Positions 24,065 to 32,100 of a stretch of DNA of 64,000 nt are shown in pieces; within the stretch, counting starts at the first letter, position 1; each line of letters begins with the position of its first letter. The stretch comes from JAWPMT01 sp965267435 (GTDB lineage Bacteria > Bacteroidota > Bacteroidia > Cytophagales > Cyclobacteriaceae). Below the pieces are notes generated by a model. The model made no database searches and was not told the DNA's origin. It worked only from the letters and a program-made list of their open reading frames with translations. Position numbers and translations under genes: made by a program. The stretch spans positions 5,580,001-5,644,000 of the forward strand of contig OZ253960.1 of NCBI GenBank assembly GCA_965267435.1. Reading direction: 5' to 3'.

Positions 24065-24964
24065 ATGCAAACAAGAACCGTTACTGTTTTATTAGTCATC
24101 CTTCTCGTCAGTTGCACCGCCCAGGTGGACGACAAGTACAGATATCTCGCTCAAACCCCTCCCGGCAGGACCCCGGAGAAGTTTGCCCCAGGCTTGATAT
24201 CTAAGGAGGCCGAGTATGAATTTGGCTCGGTGTTCAATGCCGATGGTACGGAGTTTTACTATGCGGTCAATGCCGCGGGCAAAGAAGAGATCAGATCCTC
24301 CCGACTTGTAGGAGACAGTTGGACCCAACCGGAGGTGATCCTCTCACATGAACGGTACGGGTACAATGATCCCTTTCTATCCCCCAATGAACAGCGACTG
24401 TATTTCATTAGTAAACGGGCCAAGGATGGTATTGGCGAGTTGAGTGACTACGATATCTGGTATGTCGAACGAGAGGCGGACGGATGGTCGGAGCCGATCA
24501 ACGCAGGCCCCAACATCAACTCCAGCGGCAATGAATATTACATTTCGTTTACGAAGGACGGCACCATGTATTTCTCCACCAACAAGAACGCACCGGAGGA
24601 TCGGGGCTTTGACTACGACATACACTACTCCAACTTCGTAGACGAGCAGTTTCAGGTGGCTGTAGTACTCGGGGAAGCCATCAATACCGATGGCTATGAG
24701 GCTGATGTATTCATTGATCCGGAGGAGTCCTATATCATCTTCGCTGCAGGTCGTTCTGAGGGGTATGGTCGTGGTGACCTGTATATCAGCTTCAAAAAAC
24801 CCGATGGCACCTGGTCGGCCTCCAAAAATATGGGCCACCCCATCAATACTGAAGGCCATGAGCTCTGTCCTTTTGTCACCAGTGATGGCAAATACTTCTT
24901 TTACACGAGCAGCATGGACATTTATTGGGTAGACGCACAGGTCATTGAAGACATGAGGGAATGA
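24065..24964 (+). CDS. PD40 beta-propeller lipoprotein
   Basis: A 299-aa lipoprotein: MQTRTVTVLLVILLVSC is a lipoprotein signal with acylated Cys17. The rest is a set of PD40/TolB-like propeller blades with the repeated pattern of an SxDG turn followed by YF or FYxS (for example FNADGTEFYYAVN, LSPNEQRLYFISK, FTKDGTMYFSTN, VTSDGKYFFYTSS). Such propellers are common periplasmic or outer-membrane recognition modules in Bacteroidota. No catalytic motif is visible. It starts 20 bases after the membrane-protein gene, so the two are probably cotranscribed. The precise function is unknown. Confidence 0.8.
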   Translation: MQTRTVTVLLVILLVSCTAQVDDKYRYLAQTPPGRTPEKFAPGLISKEAEYEFGSVFNADGTEFYYAVNAAGKEEIRSSRLVGDSWTQPEVILSHERYGYNDPFLSPNEQRLYFISKRAKDGIGELSDYDIWYVEREADGWSEPINAGPNINSSGNEYYISFTKDGTMYFSTNKNAPEDRGFDYDIHYSNFVDEQFQVAVVLGEAINTDGYEADVFIDPEESYIIFAAGRSEGYGRGDLYISFKKPDGTWSASKNMGHPINTEGHELCPFVTSDGKYFFYTSSMDIYWVDAQVIEDMRE

Positions 24965-24977
24965 TACATGAATGCTG

Positions 24978-25096
24978 AGTTGAAGAATTTGGAATTCCCA
25001 CGCTCACCCTTGAATCCCTAAAGGGCCCCTCCGCAGCAATTCCTCCATTTATCAAGTCCTCCATCATCAATTCTCAATAATTCGAAACTCCGGAAC
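24978..25096. repeat. Degenerate inverted heptad-repeat element
   Basis: Intergenic sequence between the lipoprotein and the nitrilase. AGTT/AATT cores recur about every 7 bases at 24978, 24986 and 24993. On the other side, heptads ending in AATT, AACT or GAAC occupy 25076-25096. It looks like a decayed version of the clearer elements at 51994 and 52131. Confidence 0.4.
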
Positions 25097-25138
25097 TATC
25101 GGTCTCTGTCTATCTTGCCATTACCCAACTCATTCAAT

Positions 25139-26038
25139 ATGAAAGCCAAAGTCGTCCTGGTCCAAACATCCCCCGTATTCTTCGACCTCGATAGGTCGAT
25201 GGATGTTGTTGCTCAGCAGATGGAGGCTGCCAGGGAGTTTTCGCCTGACCTCATTGTTTTTCCTGAGGCCTTCTTGCCAGGTTACCCCCGTGGTCTGTCT
25301 TTCGGCACGGTCGTCGGCAGTCGTAGTGAGGAGGGACGTGATCTATGGTTGAGATACGCTCAGAATGCTGTAAGCGTACCTGGCAGCGAAGTTGATAGGC
25401 TGGGTGAGTTGGCCGGGAAGCATGCCACGCACCTGGTTATCGGGGTGGTCGAGCGCTCGACAACAGGTACGTTGTACTGCACCACATTGTATTTTTCTCC
25501 CGATGGGACGCTGCTGGGCAAGCACCGAAAGCTCAAGCCTACAGCGTCAGAGAGGATCATTTGGGGAGAAGGTGATGGTTCTGATCTGGAGGTATATCCA
25601 ACGGATATTGGCCGCCTGGGGGGCCTCATCTGCTGGGAAAACTATATGCCGCTCGCCCGGGCATGGCTGTATGAGCACGGTGTTGAGATCTATGTGGCGC
25701 CGACTGCCGATCAACGGGAGAGTTGGCAGGCCACTATGCAACACATCGCCTGCGAGGGCAGGTGCTTTGTCCTGGGATGCAATCAGTACGTCACCCGGGA
25801 CGAGTACCCATCAGACCTAGCCGGGGAGCGACCGGAGCAATGGCCGGATGTCCTCAGTAGAGGAGGAAGTGTGATCGTGGGTCCTTTGGGGGACGTGATC
25901 GCCGGGCCACTTTGGGACCAGGAGGGTTTGCTATTTGCAGAACTGGATCTCGATGAGGTGGTGCGGAGCAAGATTGACTTTGATGTCGCAGGCCATTATG
26001 CACGTCGGGATGTTTTCGAACTGAAGAAGAAGACCTGA
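25139..26038 (+). CDS. Nitrilase family carbon-nitrogen hydrolase
   Basis: A 299-aa cytoplasmic hydrolase with the Glu-Lys-Cys triad: E43 in VFPEAFLPGYPRG, K131 in HRKLKPT and C165 in GGLICWENYMPLAR. The CWExxxPL form of the cysteine motif is that of true nitrilases (nitrile to carboxylic acid plus ammonia) rather than amidases or ureidopropionases. The substrate is not predictable from sequence. The ATG at 25139 is preferred over an in-frame TTG 24 bases earlier, because MKAKVVLVQTSP is the usual beginning of the fold. It appears to be a single-gene unit; a 286-base gap follows before dnaX. Confidence 0.87.
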   Translation: MKAKVVLVQTSPVFFDLDRSMDVVAQQMEAAREFSPDLIVFPEAFLPGYPRGLSFGTVVGSRSEEGRDLWLRYAQNAVSVPGSEVDRLGELAGKHATHLVIGVVERSTTGTLYCTTLYFSPDGTLLGKHRKLKPTASERIIWGEGDGSDLEVYPTDIGRLGGLICWENYMPLARAWLYEHGVEIYVAPTADQRESWQATMQHIACEGRCFVLGCNQYVTRDEYPSDLAGERPEQWPDVLSRGGSVIVGPLGDVIAGPLWDQEGLLFAELDLDEVVRSKIDFDVAGHYARRDVFELKKKT

Positions 26039-26079
26039 GCTCTCAAACACCCCCGTCGCTGGTAGGTAGTCTTTCGGGC

Positions 26080-26230
26080 CAGGGATGGCAGTGGCAGCCG
26101 GCAATGCCGCGGTTGGTGTTTTCACCAAACGCTGGGATGGGTAGCGCGGCCGAGCTATAGCGAACAGCCCGATCGTGAAGTAGAGATTCACGTTTCGGCC
26201 ACTATGAGGAATCCTCTTGTCTCTTACTTC
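26080..26230. repeat. Intergenic segment with hairpin related to one at 55 kb
   Basis: The gap 26039-26324 has no convincing gene. At 26113-26128 TTGGTG, TTTT, CACCAA form a hairpin. The same stem-loop core (with the loop complement AAAA) occurs with longer arms at 55082-55105. The surrounding GC-rich text looks like repeat debris, but homology beyond the hairpin is not clear by eye. Confidence 0.35.
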
Positions 26231-26324
26231 ACGAGGCCCCCTTGACAATTTATCAGACCCTGAAAGAGCCAACTAATTTTCCACACGTACGGCATAGATG
26301 GGTTTTAGTTTTTAATTTCACATC

Positions 26325-27428
26325 GTGGAAAGTTTTGTAGTATCGGCGCGGAAATATCGTCCGCTAGGGTTTGACGAGGTCGTAGGGCAGTCGCACATTA
26401 CTACCACACTGCAAAATGCCATCGATAGCAATCAACTGGCCCAGGCGCTGCTCTTTTGTGGGCCTAGGGGCGTAGGAAAGACGACCTGTGCCAGGATCAT
26501 GGCTCGCATGGTCAATGGGTTTGAGTCGCAGGGTCCCGATGGCGGATCCAATAGCCTGAACATCTACGAACTGGACGCGGCTTCCAACAACAGTGTGGAG
26601 GACATTCGCAACCTGATCGATCAGGTACGCTATCCACCACAGCAAGGCAACTACAAGGTGTACATCATCGATGAGGTGCACATGCTGTCCAATCAGGCGT
26701 TCAATGCCTTTTTGAAGACATTAGAGGAGCCTCCTTCTTACGCGATCTTCATCCTGGCAACGACTGAGAAGCACAAGGTGATCCCGACGATCCTCTCGAG
26801 ATGTCAGATCTATGACTTTAACCGGATCGAGATCGGCGATATCATCTTCCAACTGAAGAAAATCGCTGAGAGTGAAGGGGTCGAGGCCGAAGAGGAGGCA
26901 CTACACCTGATCGCGCAAAAGGCAGACGGCGCATTGCGAGATGCACTTTCACTGTTTGATCTGATTGTGACCTTTTCGGCAGACTCGAAGGTGACCTACC
27001 AGCAGGCGATCAAGAACCTGCACATCCTCGACTACGATTACTACTTCAAGCTGGTGGATCAGTGCCAGCAGGAAAATATGTCGGGGGTGCTGATGCTCTT
27101 TGATGAGATCCTGCGCAATGGCTTCGATGGTCACAATTTCCTCGTCGGCCTTCAGAGTCACTTGAGGGACTTGATGATGTGCAAGGATGCGGAGACCGTG
27201 TCGCTGCTGGAAGTGCCAGAAGGTATCAAGCAAAGATATTTGGAGCAGGCGGCTACAGTTTCCCCTTCTTTTCTGCTATCAGGGCTGAATATTTTGAGTC
27301 AAGCCGACCTCAACTATAAGGCGAGCAAGAACCAGCGCTTACACGTAGAGGTAGTTTTGATGAAGCTGGCCAATCTGAATCGTGCGATTCAGCTAACCTC
27401 GGCCGACGTAAAAAAAAAAGTAGCGTAG
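26325..27428 (+). CDS. dnaX: DNA polymerase III gamma/tau subunit, N-terminal (gamma) frame
   Basis: Clamp-loader ATPase. Walker A is GPRGVGKTT (46-54), Walker B IIDEVHML (about 114-121) and sensor 1 ILATTEKHK. The LDAASNNSVEDIR segment is the gamma/tau signature. The frame begins at GTG 26325 and stops at TAG 27428, directly after ten adenines, giving a 367-aa gamma-like product. A -1 shift on the A-run joins it to the open frame up to 28042 and gives tau of about 572 aa, a normal length. The usual four-cysteine zinc module between Walker A and LDAAS is missing: residues 62-80 are MVNGFESQGPDGGSNSLNI with no cysteine. Function is secure; start choice is moderate. Confidence 0.93.
   Translation: MESFVVSARKYRPLGFDEVVGQSHITTTLQNAIDSNQLAQALLFCGPRGVGKTTCARIMARMVNGFESQGPDGGSNSLNIYELDAASNNSVEDIRNLIDQVRYPPQQGNYKVYIIDEVHMLSNQAFNAFLKTLEEPPSYAIFILATTEKHKVIPTILSRCQIYDFNRIEIGDIIFQLKKIAESEGVEAEEEALHLIAQKADGALRDALSLFDLIVTFSADSKVTYQQAIKNLHILDYDYYFKLVDQCQQENMSGVLMLFDEILRNGFDGHNFLVGLQSHLRDLMMCKDAETVSLLEVPEGIKQRYLEQAATVSPSFLLSGLNILSQADLNYKASKNQRLHVEVVLMKLANLNRAIQLTSADVKKKVA
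27410..27420 (+). promoter_or_regulatory. Probable programmed -1 frameshift / slippage site in dnaX
   Basis: Ten consecutive A residues (27410-27419) followed by G. In the gamma frame the codons are GTA AAA AAA AAA GTA GCG TAG, so A AAA AAA is a perfect -1 slippery heptamer three codons before the stop. The -1 frame is open from here to 28042. A weak 4-bp stem (AGGC/GCCT) lies about 7 bases downstream. Runs of nine or more A also permit transcriptional slippage, as established for Thermus dnaX. Confidence 0.75.
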
Positions 27429-28042
27429 GCGAGGAGCCTGCAGAACAACCGCGTCAAGAGCAACCCCCTCAAGAAAAAGAAGCCAATCAAAAAGCGGAGA
27501 GTGCCCCTCCTGCCCCTCCCATACCGTCAACTCCACCAGCATCTACCCCGATAAGGAAGAAGGTCCAAGCCGCTGAGGGCGCGCCTGGTGTCAAGGAGAC
27601 CCCCAGCATTTTCAATCGGAAAAAGCCAAAAGAGGAATCCGTACCATCGGGTGAGATCCTTCCTTCACGGTCAGAGGCCTTTACTGAGGACAATCTCCAG
27701 GAGGCGATGGGTCAATTCAGAAGCATGAAAATGTCCCAGGAGCTTGGGGAGACCGAGAGTTTGGTCATCAATCGTCCTGTGAGGCTCGGCGATGATCACG
27801 TTGTGATTGTTGAACTTGCCAGTTCGCTCGAGATGGGCATTTTGGAGCGATTTGAAGTAGAGCTCACTGGTTTTCTGAGGAAGACGCTACAAAACGACAA
27901 TATCAAACTGGAAAAAGAGGTAAATACCCCGGATCAATCGAAGAAATTGTATACCAGCAAGGATAAGTATGAATATATGGTGAAGCAGAATCCTGCGCTG
28001 AAAGACCTGAAGGACCGTCTCGGTTTGGATTTTGACTATTGA
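27419..28042 (+). CDS. dnaX: DnaX tau-specific C-terminal region (-1 frame)
   Basis: Continuation of dnaX after the slip. The reading frame is open without interruption from the A-run: a Pro/Glu/Ala-rich linker (about 27428-27700) and then a compact C-terminal domain. That domain includes EAMGQFRSMKMSQEL and ends YTSKDKYEYMVKQNPALKDL then RLGLDFDY, the typical ending of Bacteroidota tau. This part would contact the polymerase alpha subunit or helicase, by analogy with tau of other bacteria. Only an internal ATG at 27707 could start it independently, so it is almost certainly translated as a frameshift extension. It is not a separate gene and not a pseudogene remnant. Confidence 0.85.
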   Translation, partial: SSVGEEPAEQPRQEQPPQEKEANQKAESAPPAPPIPSTPPASTPIRKKVQAAEGAPGVKETPSIFNRKKPKEESVPSGEILPSRSEAFTEDNLQEAMGQFRSMKMSQELGETESLVINRPVRLGDDHVVIVELASSLEMGILERFEVELTGFLRKTLQNDNIKLEKEVNTPDQSKKLYTSKDKYEYMVKQNPALKDLKDRLGLDFDY

Positions 28043-28079
28043 TTTATTCCCGTTCATCCCTTTCGGGACCTTTTCAATC

Positions 28080-28105
28080 TTCAATTATTTATATAATAAA
28101 TTGAA
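28080..28105. other. AT-rich near-palindrome between dnaX and the SiaC-family gene
   Basis: A 26-base imperfect inverted repeat with TTCAATT and AATTGAA ends (24 of 26 positions symmetrical). It lies 38 bases after the dnaX stop and 49 before the next ATG. It could terminate dnaX or be a regulator site; nothing distinguishes these. Confidence 0.35.
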
Positions 28106-28154
28106 ATAGTTAAAATTAGACATTCAATTACTTCATGTAACCGCCGAGCAACCT

Positions 28155-28529
28155 ATGGATAATTATGTCGTGCAAGCCACAAAGACTACCCCATACATCC
28201 ATGTTGACTATTCTGCAGGGTATCTGGCGCTGAAGGGCACGTCGAGTCCTGAAGACGTTTTCAGTTGTTATTTGCCATTGTACGATGCTGTAAGGGCCTT
28301 TGCCCGTGCTGAGATCAAAAAGATCAGCGCAGAATTTGAACTGGATTATTTCAATACGGCAACAGCAAGAGCGCTGTATTCGCTGCTTCGGGAGCTGATG
28401 AATCTCAGAGACCTGGGCATGGAAATATCCGTGCAGTGGGTACATGACCAGGATGACGAGAAGACGATCGAAACGATCAACGATCTGAGGGAGCTGACGG
28501 AGATTCCGTTAGTGGCAAAATGCGCGTAA
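28155..28529 (+). CDS. SiaC family (DUF1987) regulatory phosphoprotein
   Basis: A 124-aa protein that fits the DUF1987/SiaC family: ATKTTPYIHVDY start, YLALKGTSSPEDVFSCYLPL, the central DYFNTATARALYSLL and VQWVHDQDDEKTIE near the end. In Pseudomonas SiaC the threonine of the YFNT motif (T68) is reversibly phosphorylated by SiaB, and the unphosphorylated protein activates a diguanylate cyclase to promote aggregation. The equivalent threonine is also residue 68 here. No kinase, phosphatase or cyclase partner is next to it; it lies between dnaX and two giant secreted proteins. A surface-behaviour role is therefore inference. The family call is good. Confidence 0.8.
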   Translation: MDNYVVQATKTTPYIHVDYSAGYLALKGTSSPEDVFSCYLPLYDAVRAFARAEIKKISAEFELDYFNTATARALYSLLRELMNLRDLGMEISVQWVHDQDDEKTIETINDLRELTEIPLVAKCA

Positions 28530-29108
28530 ATCTCTGTAAATCACCCATTCATCGATAAAAACATTGCGTTTAACGGAATTTAGCTTTTGTTAATCAATTC
28601 AGGAGGCTGAAAGAGGTATTTTTATCCTAAGAATAATACGCATGTAGAGGTGCGTTTCGCTAAGCCCATCCACGAGTGACGAAAGCTACTTGGCAATAGT
28701 AAACCGTCAACCAGTAGTAGCATATATGACAAAACAGTTCGAAAAAGGAGTACATGACTCCCTTAGATCCCACTTTCAAATCCTGACTTCGACTTAGAAG
28801 TGGTTGGGCGAGTTCTCGGCGCCCTCTGCGACTGCCATTGATCAGTTGATCGCTTTGGGCATCCGAGTATCCGTGAAATTTCAAGACACCGTCAAGGAAT
28901 GAAAGAGGATACTTTTTTAGCTTCCAACGAATCGACAGATTCTCATCGTCGGCTCAAATACGCTATGCCCAAGCGTAAGGTGCTACAATTTTCTCTTCGC
29001 CAAGTCCTGCAAGACACTTTGCTTTCGGTTGACGCGAATGTTCCATCTACTAGTGTCAGATACCCAAAAGGTTCATCTCTTTTGCAACGTATACTAAGGC
29101 GTCAGTCG
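28530..29108 (+). other. Upstream region of the giant LamG-module gene, no clear gene
   Basis: No RNA or convincing coding sequence was recognised. A TTAGCTTTTG at 28582-28591 is near the TAnnTTTG pattern but has one T too many and no well-placed -33 box. From 28899 an ATG-started frame runs in phase into the secreted protein, adding a basic 70-residue leader before the signal peptide. It is treated here as upstream sequence because T9SS cargo normally begins at the signal peptide. Confidence 0.4.
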
Positions 29109-32100
29109 ATGCAGATTCGGATCGCTCTCATTTGGTTTGTGCTGCTACTTGGTGCCAATCACGTCACGGCGCAGACCACTTCCTGGAACACCGGGAATGG
29201 CAACTGGACGGTCGATGGTAACTGGACCAACCTGGCTCCTAACAATGGTGGCTCTGAAGACATCATCATCGACTGCTCGTGTACTGTTACCTGGAATGGA
29301 GGGGGAGACCTCACCCTCAACGGATCGCTGTACATAGAATCCGGTTCTACGTTGGATATGAACAACCAGGGCCTGCTCATAGGCTCGGCGGGCAACAATG
29401 GCGCTACTCTCACGAACAATGGTACCATCAGCAATATCGATCATTTCGAAAATGGCGGGGACGCCGTAGGCCTTGGCAATGGGCCTTGGGTGACGAACTC
29501 AGGTACGATGAGCTGCTTTGACATGCGGATTGGCAACAACCTTGGGGGTGGATATTTCATCAACAAGAGCACAGGGGTAGTCAATGTGACAGATCAGATC
29601 CACATGGATGCCACCTTGTGCAACTCCGGGACGATGATCCTTGGAGGAAGATTCTGGAATCATGGCGGACTTGTCGACTGCTGCGGCACGATCGAAACTC
29701 CCTCAGTAGAGTCTGCTGAGAATCCTGAGGTTCGACCCGGAACTTTCCTGTGTATCGACATGTGTACGACTGGAGGTGCGGACCCCACGTACATGGTCGG
29801 TGGTGGAGCGGAGCCCTCGCTTTGGGTAGATGATCCGACACAGATCAGCACGGATGAGGACGATACTTATATATGTGGAACGAATGAAAATGGTGTTTCT
29901 GGCCCACCCGTACTGCCAGGGCCTGGGGGTGTGACACCCAACCTGACTTTGTGGCTTAAGGGGAATGATGGCACGAATACCATCACCGACGGCGATGGCC
30001 TGATGGTTTGGTCCGACCAGAGTCGCAATGGCAACTTTGTTCAGCAGTTGACTGCGGCCAATCAGCCGATTTTCAGGGACAATAGCACCGACAACATCAA
30101 CTACAATCCGGTTGTCGACTTTGATGGAACGGACGATGTCATGAATGACCTGAGTGGTCTCCTCCTCGGGAGCATTACCAACCACTTGAACGTGTACGTT
30201 GTATCGGTTTCCGACGTCGTTCAGGACTCGTATATTTTTAGCGAAGCATGTAGCCCTTCAGAATTTTCCCTTTCAGCGCCTGCCAGTGGGGGCAACTACA
30301 ATTGGAACGCTGGAAACACCACAGGAGATTACCAATTGACGACTACTTGGGGCGGCACGACAGGCCAGCCCTACCTGTGGAGCAATCTGTACAGCACAGT
30401 CCTGGGGCAGACCGTAAGTGGGACCAGGCAGGTCGTACAGAGGAACGGCCTCACAATCGCTTCTGACGCGACGGCCAGTTCTGTAACTGGAAGTGCCTCG
30501 CAGTTTGATCTGGGAAGTGACTTGACGAGCTACTTCAATGGCAAAATCGCGGAAATCGTGGTCTATGTGGGGCCTATCGATGGTACCCAGCACAGCCAGA
30601 TCGAGGGTTACCTGGCGATCAAGTACGGAATGACACTGGACAATTCCGGAGGAGGTACAGATGGTGACTATGTCGCCTCAGATGGGACCACTGTCCTTTG
30701 GGATGCTGATGCAAATGCGACCTATCACAATGATGTGGCTGGAATTGGTCGCGATGATGATGCGGCCCTCGACCAGCAGCGATCTCTTAGTAGCAACAGT
30801 GGTGCCATGGTTATCATGGACAAGGAAGCGACCATGCCAGGTGATCAGGATTTCATATTGTGGGGTAACAACGAGGGATCGACAACACTTACTGGCACCG
30901 GATCCCACCCGGACTATGACTTCATCCTTCCCAGAACCTGGAAGGTAGCGGTCACTGGCACACCTGGTGCTGTACAACTCCGTATGATCTTTTCGAATAC
31001 CGGCGTCGTGGGCAACTACGCCCTGCATGTAGATACCGACAATGACTTCACAGCCGGGTCCAACACCTATGTTGCCTCAGCCATCAGTGGAGATACGCTG
31101 ACCTTTGAGGATGTGACTTTCACGGATGGAGATTTCTTTACTTTGGGTGTCACTTCCCGCGGTCCAGGAAATGTGAAAGGCAACCTAGCGCTTTGGCTCA
31201 AAGCGGATGCCGGGGTCACAGGAAGCGCTCCAGTGACAGCATGGAACGATCAGGCCTTCAGTGCCAACCATACCACTGCTGCAGGCGACCCACAATTGGT
31301 GAATAACGCCATTAACTATAATCCCGCCATCGATTTTGACGCGGTGGGTGATTACTTTGCTACTACCAACACATCGATCATTGGCGACGATGGACCATAT
31401 ACCAAATTTGCTGTAGCGAATCTCAGAGCAACTGGAACGGCTGGAGTTTTAATAGGAACAGGTTCTGGTGGCGGAGGTTCCAGTCATAGTCTTCGGCGAA
31501 CGGCTGGTGGCAATCTTAGAAATTTTCACGGGGCGACCGGGTTTGTCAACGGGCCTGCCTTTGCGACAAATGAAACGACAATTACCGGATTCAGGTACGG
31601 ACCTACATTGAATAACGTCTACCGATTTGATGGTCTTGAACAAATTGATAATACTACCTTAACCTTTACAGACGCGGGCACTCTTGAGATCGGTGGTAGA
31701 AATGATGGAAATTTACTGGTGGATGGCCGTATTGGAGAAGTCATTGTATATGCAGGAGAAGTCAGCGATGCTGACATTATAAAAATCGAATCCTACCTCG
31801 CCATCAAGTATGGCATCACAAAAGCTGGCGACTATCAGGCTTCGGATGCTACCGTATTGTGGGATGCCACTGTGAACGCTGCCTATCATAACGACGTTGC
31901 CGGTATCGGGCGAGATAATAATTCTGTCCTTGATCAACAGAAGTCTATCAGTAGTGACGGAGACGACATCGTTATTGTGGACAAGGGAACTGTATTGCCT
32001 AATGATCTGGACTTCATCCTCTGGGGCAATGACGATGGACCTACGACGCTGTCATCTACCGGGGCCAGCCCAGACTACAACTCTATCCTGGGACGCACAT

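Noticed and set aside
25931..26272. 113-aa minus-strand frame after the nitrilase gene
   Set aside because: It overlaps the nitrilase C-terminus and its remainder reads through hairpin-bearing repeat debris; low-complexity Pro/Ala text without a domain.
27429..28042. dnaX as a frameshifted pseudogene with a separate downstream 111-aa gene
   Set aside because: The break is exactly at an A10 run in phase for -1 slippage. Both parts are well conserved, and programmed slippage at this place is known for dnaX in other bacteria.
28660..28884. 74-aa minus-strand frame in the gap before the LamG giant
   Set aside because: Composition and lack of any family feature suggest chance; no promoter or partner.
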